From: Myoxocephalus aenaeus
Taxonomy: Eukaryota; Chordata; Actinopteri; Perciformes; Cottidae
Length of the DNA stretch: 64,000 bases
Assembly: GCA_038501785.1 (NCBI GenBank)
Contig: JBAMJR010000090.1
Coordinates: forward strand, 1,521,501 to 1,585,500
Direction: 5' to 3'
Every line of letters starts with the position of its first letter. Position 1 is the stretch's first letter. The position numbers were made by a program, and so were the translations under genes. A model generated the notes under the pieces. That model searched no databases and was not told the DNA's origin. It saw only the letters and a list, made by a program, of their open reading frames with translations. Of the stretch, positions 10,384 to 23,278 are shown piece after piece.

Positions 10384-13300
10384 CTATCTGGCCATCAGAT
10401 GTTTCCGAGTATTTTTCTCAGGCCTCAAAAGAATAATGAAACACTTTGGAGCGAAGATACAGAAAAGTAAACCATAGCTAGATGCGAGAATTGCAAAAAT
10501 CTCCACAGCAACAGCATATTTTCCAGGAGAGCTAACATAAGCAGGAATAAAAGCTATCCAGACAGCACAGAATATCAGCATGCTGAAAGTGATCAGTTTG
10601 GCCTCGTTGAAGTTGTCAGGGAGTTTCCGAGCAAGAAAAGCCAGGAGGAGACTGGTGCAGGCCAGCAGACCAATGTAACCCAGAACCAGAGAGAAGCCCA
10701 CCACAGAGGCCATGGCACACTCCAAGGACACCTTTAACCCCGGGACATCCAAGTCAACTTGAGGCACAGGGGGGCTGAACAGTAGCCAAATAATACAGAT
10801 GAAAACCTTGATGAAAAAAAACATTGTACAATATCATGTTAATGGAAGCAAAATATGTTAACACTTTATAATAACTACATACTATTTCGTATTAGTAAAG
10901 CATCAGTAAAGACTTAATTCATAATGTATAAGGCATTGTTCCAACATGAACACTCAACACAAACTATTTAACTAATACTTAACTAACGACTAGTAAATAC
11001 CTGAATTAATCATGAATTGCAGTGTTAAAACATCTTTATAAAGCACATGTTAACCATTAGTGCATCATCTATAAGTCCTTAATAATTGGTTTGCAATATA
11101 TATTACTTAATTTACAAATGGGGAATACATCATTTATAAAATTTGAAATGCATACTAGTCAAGCTTATTAATCAAGAATAAAACTGTGTTTATGAATTGC
11201 CAATGAGTGTTCATGTTGGAATAATGGTTTATAAATTATGAATTAAGTGTTTACTCATGCTTTAGCATTAGCATTAGCTAAATAGTGTGCAGTTATTATA
11301 AAGTATATACAAAATATTGTAATAAGTATTCATTTTGTTGTTAAAAAGCTTTTCCGCATCTCTGACCTGTATAAAGGAAAAGAGGCAGACACTTCCTCTC
11401 TGTTGGCCTGGACCGAACCACTTAATCAAGGCTCCAGCACCAGGCTGAGCTGAGCGGAAAGCTGCCAGAACCACTATAGTTTTGACTTGGAGGCAGGAAA
11501 CACAAAGTACAAAGCTGATCCCAAAAGCTGCCTGTTGGAATCGACAAGACCAGACTGATGGACGACCAATGAAGACCAGTGAGCACAGGAAGCACAGCTT
11601 CAGGGACAGGAGAAGCAGGAAGCTCAGTTCTGAATTGTTGGCTCGCACCTTAAAATAAGAATTGGGATTAATCTAAAAAGACAAGCACATTAACAACCCA
11701 AGATAGATTAATTCTGATTATTTCAAACACATATTATAATGTATAGTTATGCACAATTCTCTTTTGTCTGAATAAATATACTACTATAGCGACACATTGT
11801 TAGGTTATTATTACAAACCGAAAATCTCTGGATTCTTACCATAGGTGTTTGACGGTAGTAAAGAAACACCACAAACACAGCTGTTGTCACCGCAGCACCA
11901 GATACAGCTGCTGTAGTCAGGGTGATGCCCAAGGTTTCATTAAAGGAAAGGAAGTCCAGCTGGCGAGGGATGCAGGCAGTTTGCTCAGCATTGGACCAAA
12001 GCTCATATGGACAACGATCACAGTGAAGGGAATCTGAGAGAGAGAAAAAGAGGAGTTGAGGAAAGTAAAACACAAAGAGGAAAATGGAGGGTATCTCATG
12101 GAGTAATTTCCTCACCAGTTTGATTGCTAATCTCCCCTTCAGCACATTGGATACAGTCAAAGCAGCAGAGAGGTTCTCCTTTCCTGTTGGCCTTTCGGGC
12201 ACCTGGGGGACAGCTCTCACTGCACACTGAAGTTGGCACCTAAACAACAAGTAAAACCATATTCTCAAGACATAATGCATAATCACATTTTGGTACCGGC
12301 CTCAATCAATATTGTTCTTTTTTAACCACCTGATTGGATCCTGTACTCCACTGAATGGCTGATTCATTAAGGTGGAGGTCAAACCCGTCCACACGACCGA
12401 CCAAAACAAGTTTGAGTGACCCCTCAGGGGTGTTTTGCCAGTTGACAAGGTCGTACTTTGCTGAAGTGTCACCCCCTCGGAAATAAAACATTTCACCCTG
12501 TGGTGTGGTGAAATTCACATTGTTCAAGTGCTGTAACAGCTGAAAGTAACAAAGTTGTAATAAATATGTTTTTAATCAAAAAGAAGATTACGCAGCTGCA
12601 TTTGTCACATACAAAATGCAGTGGTACTGTTAATGTTGATGTCCATGTTGAAGTAGACATAATTGTTTACCTCTATGGGTTTGATGTATTTTGGAGTGGA
12701 ACAGCTGAAGCTGTTGTTTCCGGGTGAGCTTTCTCTATTAGGACAGGACAAGAGGCTGTGAAGGGCGTGGGCTGCAGCGTAAACAGCAAGGTAGACATTA
12801 TATGTCACCCTAAGATGGGAGATATCAGTGAAGTGATTCTGCACTCCCTCCAGGGATTCTGTCCCACTGCAGAGTGGCAGAGACTCCTTTTGAAGCAACA
12901 TGTCTTCTTGAGGTGGCCGTGAAGATGTATTGTTAGAGAGTGGTGTGGCCCTAGGACTACAGCCAAACATCTTTTTCCAGAATTCTCTTAAGAATTCATC
13001 ATCAGGACGACCAGATGGGTTCAAACTTCTGAGATAATTTTCAAATCCAGGTATAGCTGAACTTCTAATGGCCACACCCAGAACACCACTTGCCACTTTA
13101 GAAGTGACAGGATCTTGCAGTAGATCACCACTGGTGCTCCAAGCCTCACTGGCAAGAAACTGTCTGTCAGTCACCTAAAAATAGCGACAGTCAAAGATCA
13201 TAATACAAAGATATTGTGTTTTCTCAGATAACATCAACCATCAGATAACATCAATTCAGGTGTATTTCAATTGCTCACATTTATCTTGACTAGTTGCAGG

Positions 13301-15072
13301 AACAGTTCCCTCACATCTGTGTACCAGGTAAAGATCAGAATCACTTTTGCAGTCGAGGCCTGAATTGTGAGCGCTGCTCGTCTGGCATCACTCACAATGT
13401 TTTCCCTTTGGAGAGTCTCTACAAATGCCAGACACACCCCGGCACCCTGAGTCTCCTCCTGAAAAACCTGACACATACAGTTGAAAAAAGCAAAAAGATT
13501 AGATTAATAGAAAGTATTGAACTGTTGTGTAGATGTCTTGCATAAATGCCTTCTACAACAAATGGAAACACCTTTATTGCCACAAGGCCATAATCGTTGT
13601 TTGCTACAACTGCTCCGATCCAGGTCCAATTGAAGCGAATGGAAAGCTGGGCAATAGCCCGGGCTTGGTAAATATCACTGGCCATTGTCCTGAAGAAGTT
13701 CGGAAATTGAAGTCTGTCACTCAGACAGGGGCAGCTAGCTGTGTAGCTCATCTAAAGTAAATCACAAAAACACATACATAGATATTCTAAAATCACATAG
13801 TAATTCTGAAATCGCATACACATAAAGATTATTATCATTTTCATTTTCACCAGGGGTTTTCTTTTTCTTAACTTTTCTTTCTTAATGAAAATGCTTTTAC
13901 TGCAGTTCACAGTAAATAGGTTCCTTTTTGCTGTGAAGATAGCAAAATTAAAGTGAGCAAAACATGTTATGCACCAAAGCCAATATAATAAATAAAATCA
14001 ATAGAAATAAACAACCCAAAAAGTTCTGTTCAATTACAAAATTTTGAGATTTACGCATAACTCACTAAAGGTACAGCGAGTGGCCCCAGGATTCTGGAGA
14101 GTATCTGAGCTGTTTTAGATGAGGAGCCACCGATAATCAAAGAAACAGTCTGCTCACCTAAAGACATTAAAAGATATAATGAAATAAAGTCATTTGTTAA
14201 GCTTTGGTATCGTTTCAGGCACAACATTGTGGTATTTATGCTTTCATCATTTTATTCGCTTGTTGTTAATATAGAAGGATCTACATCAGTTCCATGTGAA
14301 GCTTAATGAAGTACCTCTCCTTTCTCTGATTCTTTCTCCAGCAGAATAGTCTGGCAGGGCTGTTGAATTACAACTGGCACTGTCTCCTCCAACCAGTGAC
14401 AGAGCTGCCTGCATAGCCCAAGGGGGTAGGCCACAGCTATCACGTATATGGTAGCCAAGCTTCACACCTGGCAGCAAAGTTGCACTATGATTGATTTCTT
14501 CCACCGCAAACACCATAGCATATATGTATTGTAAGGGAAGATTTTCCAAACTGAGACCAGAGAACAGAAGAAATGAGATATATATCAATTAGAATACAGA
14601 AGTGACTGAAAATCTGGATTGACATGTAATCACTTTGTAACACTCGTTGTATAAACGAGTATAACCACATGCTTTAACAAGAAAACATGTGAATCTGAAG
14701 AAACAACCAGTAACTAACTGCCAATGGAATAGAAAAGACACAGCCAATAATGCTTCTTGTGTTTGTCAAACAAACGCATCTACAGTTTTCACAGTAAATA
14801 GTACAGTTTTACCCTGTGCAGGGTTTGTAGTAGGGCAGCTGAGTGAAGTCATTGTCTACAGCTGGAGGCTTTAAATAAAGACTAAAGAGCCCACCAATCA
14901 CTACATCTCCTTCCTGGAACAGACCCTCATCGCTCGGTCTACCCCACCGGGAACAAGTCGCTGTCTGAACCACCTGCAATCCCACCCTGAGCCCCAGCTG
15001 TCTGCCCACCAGGCCCACAAGGAGCAGGGATGAGCACAGCCTAAGAGTGAAGAACCAGGATAACGAAGACAT
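10384..15072 (-). CDS. OlfC / V2R-like chemoreceptor, copy B (11 exons)
   Basis: Tandem paralogue of copy A with the same 11-exon plan. Exons: 15072-14813, 14550-14315, 14157-14066, 13751-13572, 13467-13279, 13174-12671, 12539-12330, 12239-12116, 12033-11840, 11648-11367, 10806-10384. They join in frame to 897 codons with a hydrophobic leader starting MSSLSWFF. Exons 7-11, their introns and the downstream flank are almost identical to copy A, while exons 1-3 and the first half of exon 6 differ at many sites, so the two halves have different histories. The exon-6 loop is 11 residues shorter than in A. In exon 4 the pocket segment reads MSYTASC where A has ISYLSSC, a possible ligand-specificity change. 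The amino-acid-binding residues kept across class C receptors are present. No disabling change seen. Confidence 0.93.
10894..11264. mobile_element. Inverted-repeat (MITE-like) element in intron 10, copy B
   Basis: Counterpart of 2306-2676 with the same inverted ends; inserted before the A/B duplication. Confidence 0.65.
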
Positions 15073-15272
15073 GGACGAAGATGTTCTGGGCACTATAAAT
15101 ATGTGCAATATACTCAGTTAGATACTATAGCTTGTCATTGGCAAAACAGATAAATAAGAGGTCAAATAAATAAACTGTCAACAGTTCCTGAAATTAAAAA
15201 GTAGAATTTGTTTAAATCCCCCTAACAGCATCCATAAGTCATCCACCTGCACTGACAACTGACAAGCTATAT

Positions 15273-15273
<1 letters not shown>

Positions 15274-15303
<30 letters not shown>
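15274..15303. repeat. (CA)n microsatellite at copy B promoter
   Basis: About 15 dinucleotides directly next to the conserved GAGTAGGAGGGT block, so just downstream of the predicted start site. Confidence 0.97.
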
Positions 15304-15306
<3 letters not shown>

Positions 15307-15348
15307 CCTACTCTGCACAACATAGATGTTGTTATGTGTATTTATACT
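15302..15348 (-). promoter_or_regulatory. Putative core promoter, OlfC copy B
   Basis: TATAAATA at 15346-15339 (minus strand) is followed about 30 bp later by GCAGAGTAGGAGGGT. The spacing matches copies A and C and lies about 265 bp before the ATG. Sequence upstream of the TATA box is unlike A and C. Confidence 0.5.
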
Positions 15349-15794
15349 GGAACAAGAGTATGTACCTGCAGGGCAGTGGCCATAGATATCCCAACAGAGT
15401 TGCATTTTCATCTTTAACATTTAGTTGATACATTAATCCACGGTGACTGAAATACACAGCCACACCTCTCACACCATGGCCCTGCCGAACCACATTGTTG
15501 TTTTTTCAGTAAAGTTTCATTATGAAGACCTCTTGAGAAAGTGTTTTTTAAAAGAATGGATCACACATATTGTGAAGGAAAGTCAATATGTGGTGGATGC
15601 AAATATTAGTTGTACTTACCTCTTGTGGTATCTAGTAACTTTCATAATAGTCATAACTTAGTTTTCAAGGTTTGTAGATATTAACTCAAGAGCAACATCT
15701 CTTTGCAGATAGTCTCTGAGACCTCACTATGGACTATTTCCAGAGGGACATTTATGTTTTTGTAGAAACTAGATACAATAATGGGCAGCAACTT

Positions 15795-16010
15795 CTGTGT
15801 GGAGTTTGCGTTTAAATATTCTCCCTGTGTCAGTGTGGGTTTTCTGCAGGTTCATCGGTTTCCTCAAACAGTCCAAAGGCATGCCACTCAGATCAAATGA
15901 GGACTTTAAATGGTGTCAGCCCTATGATGTCCTGGCGACCTGTCCAGGGTGTACCCTGCCTTTGCCCAATGTCAGCTTGGAACGGCCTGTGTTTCAGGTG
16001 GAATACATTA
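15795..16010 (+). mobile_element. Degraded SINE/LINE-tail-like repeat
   Basis: Contains GTGTGGAGTTTGCGTTTAAA, CAGTCCAAAGGCATGC and GCGACCTGTCCAGGGTGTAC, the ordered landmarks of a widespread teleost retroposon. The rest of 15420-16640 shows nothing recognisable. Confidence 0.55.
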
Positions 16011-18270
16011 TTTGTAACAATGGTCTTTGCAACTAAAAGTTAACCAATGCCACACAAAATTCATGAAGACGTGAAGACCTTCATGTCAACATTTGCTCTG
16101 GTGTCTCCTTTCTGGCTCACAACTGTTATGCGTTCATGTGTGGTTCAAGATGGCTGCTTTTTCCAAGATGGCTGCTGCTGTGCTTCTGTGATCTTGTGGT
16201 TGGCAATTCTATCCAACATTAATCTGAGGAATCCTACCTAGAACTAAAATCCCAGTACTAGACTGAACTAAGAAGTCTACAAACAACCTTTTACAGCAAA
16301 ACTGTGGACATGTATTGCTGTCTTATGGAGGTTTCTGGCTTCATCCTACTGAGCCTTGAAGCCTAAGGACCGCGCCATGATTCAAACATTTGAAGGGCTC
16401 CGGCATCTTTATCAACGAGGACTTCCCTGAATCCACCCGCCAAAGAAAAAAATAACTACTCCCAACTATGAAGGCAGCTTGAGAGACATTGCATATTTGA
16501 GATACGACAAACATATTGTCCATCCACCTACTCAAAACCCACATCAACAAAGAAATGTTCAGTCTGGCTCCTTAGTCTCCAGCATTAGGAATGTATTAAG
16601 TATTTTTTATTTATTTATTTAATCTGTATACATGATTCTTTACATACACTATGGTCAACAACACATCTGATCTGGATTGCCAGACCTTTACACCTTTTGA
16701 TCCCTTTACCAGTGACTCTTATAATGTTGATGTTAAACCAAATTTACATTTTCCTTTATCAATTGATGTATTTTTTTTATCAATTGATGTATCTAACTTG
16801 ACTTATGTGTTTCTCCGCCACGGAATACATTCTCTACTTTAAGAAGTCTTCCTAGCAATTATGACACATTAATTCATTATTTATCTTTACTGAAGCATGA
16901 TTTTTTTAGTCATTGTCAGAAACATGGCTTACTGGGGACTCACAAGACATCTTTAAAATACCAAAATACAACTCAGTTCACCATGTAAGAGGGGATAGAT
17001 CTGGAGGTGGAGTATCTCTGTTTATTCATAGTGACTATGATTTAAAAATCAGGGATGATCTCACTTTGAAGTCAGAGAGGGATGAGGTGGAATCAGTTTT
17101 TTTAGAGCTCTCTGGTGTCTCTGGTGGAAAGAATGTTATTGTTGGTGCTATTTATCGCCCACCTGACTCTGTCATCAAAGTTTTCAATGACAGTCTTGGC
17201 TGTTCTCTTGACCTGATAGACAATGAGGATAAACTTTGTTACCTTTCAGGCAATTTCAACATAAACCTTTAAAAAAATCGACTACATACTCCTACTGGGG
17301 ATTTTCTTAATATGCTTCACTCTAGTTACTTTTCCCCTCTTATTCATGAAGCAACACGAGTTACAGGAAATTCAGTGACTTTGATTGATAACGTCTTAAC
17401 CAATTCTTTGAGTGAAGGAACCAAATCTGGAGTCTTGTATTCCAACTTCTCTGATTATTTTCCAGTACTCTGTAATCGAGATTAAGAGAGCTAAACATAC
17501 TAAGAAAATGATGCACCAAATCAAATATTTCTAAATTTAAAGATATTCTTACCAGTCGCCAACAGAAGACAGTTTGTTTGTGTTAAAGGTTGTTATTCAA
17601 ACAAAGCAAGACTACTATGTGGGGTTCCACAGGGGTCCATTCTATTAATGATTTGTCCAATGTGTCAAAAAGCCTTTTTTCCGATAATGTTTGCAGATGA
17701 CACAACCCTAGTTCTCTCTCATTCAAATTCAAATTCACTGATTATGGAAGTGAATGCTAGTTTACCTGCCTATGCTAAATGGTTCAAATTAAATACGCTA
17801 TCTTTGAATATCAAAAAATCTAATTTTATTATTCTCAGTGGCAAAACAATCTTACTCGAAGGATTTAACTAAAATTCAAATTGAATCTCTTGAGATGCCT
17901 CCAGTGTCATCTACTATATGTCTAGGAATTATTATTGATGAAAGTTTAAGTTAGAGTAAACATATTGACTGTGTTAGTAGAAAAATAAACAAATCTATTG
18001 GAATCATAAGGAGGGTTTCACATCTTGTTTGGGCAAGTACTTTTCCTACTTCTATGCAAAAAATGTTGGTCCTCCAGAAACGTTTTGTTAGGATTGAAAC
18101 ACGATCAGAGTAAGACATCTCAGTTGCTCCTTTATTTCAGAAACGGCAGATTCTTACTATCTATGATCATTAATACTTTTCTAACTTGCGTTTTCATGTA
18201 TAAGATACTTTTAGGTGAAGGAAATATTCCTGATCATTTCAAGACCTACTTCAAAGTCAATTCACAGATT

Positions 18271-18680
18271 CGGAGTCCGGCCGTTCACACCGGACGTGAC
18301 TCTCAAAAATGTGTCGCTAGCAAAACCATTGTTTCCCTAGTACGGCGCGCCTTTCAGGCACGCCTTTTAAATGCAGCGCGGCGTGTTTTTCTAGCGTTTT
18401 TTCGGCGCGCCTAAAAGTTGAAATATTCTCAACTTTTAAGCGCGAGGCGCGGAGTCGCACAACTCATCAATGTCACACTCGGTATACACGGTTGCGCACG
18501 CAGGACCGCTCCACAGGCGCTCGGGCTGTTTTGTCCTGCGCGTTTTTGCCAAGGCGTTTTTGCCAAGGCGTTTTTGCCAAGGCGTTTTTGCCAAGGCGTT
18601 TTTGCCAAGGCGTTTTTGCCAAGGCGTTTTAGAGGCGACTGCGCTTTTAAAAGTCGCGTCTGGTATGAACGGGCCCTTAC
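18271..18680. mobile_element. Inverted-repeat DNA element nested in the LINE
   Basis: GC-rich insert with inverted ends: GGCCGTTCACACCGGACGTG at the left mirrors GTCGCGTCTGGTATGAACGG at the right (reverse complement, with mismatches). The LINE reading frame resumes on the far side. No coding capacity; non-autonomous foldback type. Confidence 0.65.
18540..18630. repeat. 14-bp tandem repeat
   Basis: Six perfect units of GCGTTTTTGCCAAG plus partial ends. Because 14 is not a multiple of 3, every frame through it stays open, giving spurious ORFs on both strands. Confidence 0.95.
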
Positions 18681-19262
18681 TTAACTCGTCAATCTTCACA
18701 TCTTCATCCTCCTAAATTACTGACTAGCAGAGGTCAATTTTCTATTAGATTTAGGGAAACTAAATTATGGAATTACTTTTCCCACCTAACAAAAAAATTT
18801 CCCTCCTATACAATGTTTCAAAAATTGCCTAAAAGAAAGTCTAATTGCGGTTTTGCAAGATATTTGTATATATTAGTGTTCATGTTTTTCTTGTTTTAGC
18901 TGTTATATCTACATTTATAGTTGTTTCACTCATGGAAATTTGTAGTATTAACATTGCAGGGGTATAATCCAACATCCCTAAACAAACACAAGCCATGCTT
19001 ACTTTCACATGCACACACACACTCGACACAATTACATCATTTGTTTTCTTTTTTTCTTTCTTTCTTTTACTTTTGTTGTCTGTCTTATGCATATTTCATT
19101 TCAAGTTTGTAATTTTGTAAAATTATAATGTATAGGTGGTGCCTTCAAGCCCAGTTGGCTTTTTGCCTCTTCATGCACTGTGATATTCATTATCTCTGTG
19201 ATGTTGGTTTATTTATTAATTTTATTTCATTGTTTGAATTGTGTAAAAATAAATAAATATTA

Positions 19263-22084
19263 TAATTAAGGCAGTAAATGACTCAACAGAAAAAGAAAGA
19301 AAAAGAAAAACAATGGTTTTCATGATCTGAGTTTACTTTGCTCAGGCTCATCACTAGGACATCCCTCCTTCAGAGAGCAAAAGGTAATCTTGTCTCAGAG
19401 GACTAAGTTGCATCACAATTAATTCTAGAGAGTTAATGAGTTAGTGAGGATGAGACGCAGGTGTGCAATCACTCACCTCCATCATTCATCAACACTTACA
19501 TCCTATTACACACTGAGAGAGGAGGCCCAGAGGGGGCTGTGTGCATGTTTGTTGTTTTTCTATGGTGTTGTAGATCATAGCTAACACACTGCCATCATGT
19601 TTTGAAACCCTGCAATAGATAAGTTATTATACTATTGCTGCTGCATGGAATTCAAACTTTGGAACAGATTTAAAAACCAATCCCTCCTATGGGGGGGAAG
19701 ACTGAGCGATTGTTATATAAAAATGTAAATCATAGCTTGCTTTATGAAAAAAAGCCCCAGTATTTGGATGTATTGAACGCCATAAGTAATACACAAGTGA
19801 AATATATGATTTGGTACAAGAAAAAATGTAAATGTCACAGATGCCACAATGCACATTTTGGAGACTTCGCCTGAATTGTCTTTGTACTAAAATCTCTCTA
19901 ACTGTGTTCTGCTTCACTTTATCAAAGTCAACCTTTGCAGAGAGAATGTTCACATATTGTGCTATTTTTTCTAGGCGGACCTGAAACCTTTCATTTCTTT
20001 CTGTGTGTCATCTTCATTTACTCTTAACCAGTAACATATAGACAGATATGTACACATCTGAACAAAATCTCACACGTGTACGTTTTATTATAACACCCAA
20101 ATTATTCGAAGCCCTAGTGGTTGCAGAGATACACCCTTTTTAGTTTGGGTATGCAATTTTCGAGGAAAGGGCCTAAAAATAGGTTGGTTTTTAAAAGGTT
20201 TACAAGATTGCTCAAACCAAAGGCTATGGCATTCATAGTTGGTAAATTCTGTGACTTGTCCAGTATTATGGAAATCAAAACGGTTAAAAAAGGTTAAAAG
20301 AAGAGGAAGGAAGGTGGCATCATCGAACGTAATGCAGTGTCTGGGGAAATTGGATTTGATATGGGCTTTGAGGAAAATGATAACTTAACATACTACTTCT
20401 ACCTAACCTCCAATGGATACAATGTGCTGTGTAGTAATTACCTACTTTGCTAAAATAGTACTGTAAACTACCATCCAGAATTCTAGACATCAATTATTCA
20501 ACATGGAAGTGGATTCTTCTTCTTTGTGGTCAATGGATATGACTACTATATGCAGATATTATAGCTTTATAGAATGCATGACTATTTCATGGCATCATTA
20601 AAGTAAAAATGACATGTAGGTTTCATCTCCAAAACTGACACATGAACAAGCCGGTTCATGAGACAGAAGGTAGCCCTTTTCAGGCTCCCTCTGCACTGGC
20701 AATGGTAAAGGCCACACTCAACTCTCCCTGATCGGCATTACACACAAGTGAATAGAGGCAAACAACTCTCTCACAAACCCATCTGGCTCCCTGATGGGAA
20801 TAGAGCTGCACCTATGACTTAAAAACTATTGGAAAAAATATATAAAACATTCAGCTCTGAAGGAAATTTCTCATGTGTATACTAAAAACCCAGGTGATGA
20901 GAGGTATTTTGGTTTGGGCTTGGGAACAATCAATATTTAGACTGTCGCTAGGGACACTGCATAAGTGGAATTGTAGGATCAAACGTTTTTGGAGTCTGTC
21001 AGGATTCAAATTCGTAATATCTGTAGTGCAAATTTTGACATGAATTATACTTTACATAGAAAAGTGGCATTAGATTACAAGAACACACAACTGACATGCT
21101 GTTTAAGTGCCAAATGCCTGAGCAATAGTGGCACATCAAGACAAATATAGGGCAGGCTACTGAAACAGCAGTAGGACACTGTCTGAGTCCAAGCGACTCC
21201 GGTGACTGATATGTGAACAAAGAAGATGAAACATGTACAATGTACGTTGTCAGCGGTGGATTTGATGGGCAAAATGACAAGACCACTCAAGGAAGCAGTC
21301 TGTAGGATTTAGTGGCTATTGATGAGTTTCCAAGTAACCAACGAACTTTAATCTCTAGTTATATATTTATGAGCAGAACTTTTATACACTTTACATTTTA
21401 TACACTTTTTCCAAATGTATTTGGGAGGAAAATATATTTGTTCAATATATTTGTTGCTTCCTTAAACATAAAATCTAATTATGTTATAGGGTAATGTTGC
21501 AATTCCCCTGTCCCTCAAAGTACGACCTAATCACTTTTTCTTTTTTGTGACTGTGGTGGACAATTAATGTATGTAATAAAAAAGTGTTTAATCTTAACAA
21601 ACATGCTCACTTTGCCTCATTCTAAAAAAGTTTATCAAGAATGTTGAAGGGTACTTTAGAGAAAGAGAATGATGTTGCACAGCGAAGGAAAAAACCTTGT
21701 TGAGTGATGAGGAAAGAAGCAGTAGAGCAAAAGTGAATGGTATAATACTTCCATCTAGTGGTAGGGATTTAGTACATGCAGCAAAAAATATATATGCCAA
21801 CAATATAATCACCATATTGATCCTTCTTTAAAGTGATTAAGCTATTAACTGCAGTTGGTATGATTGGTAGCAGATTTAAAAAAATGCACACACTAACATA
21901 AGTTTTAGTTTAGTTTACGTATTTCTTCTGCTAATTTTTTCACAATACACAATTTGGCCGTATAAAAAGTGGTTAGTAGAAAATGATCAGATATATAGAA
22001 TATAATTAAATAGAATCAAACGTTATATTCTGACAAAAAAAAGGTGTATAGGTTGAAGCCAGACCTGTTCCTAACCTAAATTCC
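19263..22084. other. No gene recognised
   Basis: Only short, unrelated ORFs on either strand. AT-rich intergenic DNA, perhaps with old unrecognised repeats. Confidence 0.5.
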
Positions 22085-22318
22085 TAAAAGCTCAGGGGGA
22101 TGAGTGGTCGTCCCGCAACCACAAGGTAGCCGGTTCGATCCCCAGTCCCCCCATAGCTCACATGTCGAAGTGTCCCTGAGCAAGACACTGAACCCTAAAA
22201 TTGCTCCCCGGGCGCCGCTCAGGGCAGCCCACTGCTCCTTAAGATATTAAGGATGGGTTAAATGCAGAGGACAAATTTCATGTATGTACTATGACAATAA
22301 AAATGATTTTCATTTTCA
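22085..22318 (+). mobile_element. tRNA-derived SINE-like element
   Basis: A B-box-like GGTTCGATCCCC sits near the 5' end, followed by GTGTCCCTGAGCAAGACACT and the tail ATGACAATAAAAATGATTTT. This is the layout of a tRNA-related teleost SINE. Confidence 0.7.
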
Positions 22319-22329
22319 TAAAACAGAAC

Positions 22330-23278
22330 TACCCTTACTCTACCCAAATAGCAGTGAAACAAAGCTAACAAAAATATAATAAAGTAATACTTACCTAACT
22401 TATTATAATTAAAATAAATAACAAAAAAAACCAAAGAATAGTCAGTCCTTTTCCCAAAAATAAAGTATAATAAAGAAACACAAATAGAATCAAGAAACGG
22501 CATTATAGTCAGTCATTCCTCAGTTTTTACTGCGAGGGAGGCCTGGGTATTTTTCCGAATTCTATACTTGATTGTCAAACTTTTTTAATTCATGGGTTTG
22601 TAGTGTGAAGATGTCTTGTTTGAACGGAGCACAGGCAGACAGGCGGTGCATGTTGTTCGTGGCCCTGTTTTTCAAAAGCCAACAATTTACTGAACCATCT
22701 GACCCACTTCCCACTTTGTTTTCTGACACGTGAAGGTTAGTGGCGGTTGCTTTTTTCAGCCTCTGTTTACCGGAGAGACTCTTGTTAGTGCCGCCTATGA
22801 GCAATTTAAGGAACAAATGAATGCCCTACATTTACAGAGATTAACCTGAAAGGTACTTATTGTTCATGTATTTTTACACAATATGTCTGTTTTCCCACTG
22901 TAGTTTTATAGTTTATTATGTAATAAACTGTAATTTGACAGTATTTGTCTGGAAAATGTGCTGCCTCATAGTGACTGTCAGCCCACCAACCACTTAAATT
23001 AATGAAATCAAAAGTAAATAGAAGAGTACTTAGACACACTCCCCATTTAAGAGTAGGTGTAAGACTTTCTTCTTTGATTAGGCTTTACAGTAGTTAAGCT
23101 AAGGCTTGCCTTTACTAGCCCGTTGTTATGCTGCTATAGGCCTAGAATGCTGGGGAACCTCCTCTGATACACTGAGCTATTCTCTCTTCCTTCATACCTG
23201 TGTGTGTTCATGTCCCAATATTGCATGTTGCTCACGTAGCTTCTTCCCCAGAGTCTTCTCTACTATTCTTCTACTATT
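22330..23278. other. No gene recognised
   Basis: AT-rich DNA with scattered short ORFs only. Confidence 0.5.

Larger units (their letters stand above)
16640..19262 (+). mobile_element. Decayed non-LTR retrotransposon (LINE)
   Basis: An endonuclease-like fragment at about 16907-17272 shows LSETWLTGD, RSGGGVSLFIH, VGAIYRPPDS and SGNFNIN, the order of an apurinic-endonuclease domain. A reverse-transcriptase remnant follows at 17610-17870 with GVPQGS, INDLSNVS and FADDTTLVLS in shifted frames, then RT C-terminal sequence to about 18240 and on from 18680. The start of RT and the GPLLF-type block are deleted, and stops are present. The 3' end is the AATAAATAAATATTAT run near 19250. A CR1/L2/Rex-type clade is likely but not proven. 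It is interrupted by the element at 18271-18680. Confidence 0.8.

Noticed and set aside
16341..16550. Minus-strand ORF of 69 codons as a gene
   Set aside because: No conserved motif, no splice or promoter support, and it lies in a repeat-rich region just before the LINE.
18418..18715. Overlapping repetitive ORFs on both strands
   Set aside because: Caused by the 14-bp tandem repeat inside the nested DNA element.
22085..22318. A tRNA gene
   Set aside because: Only a B-box-like segment is recognisable; there is no full cloverleaf, and the downstream body and tail are those of a SINE.
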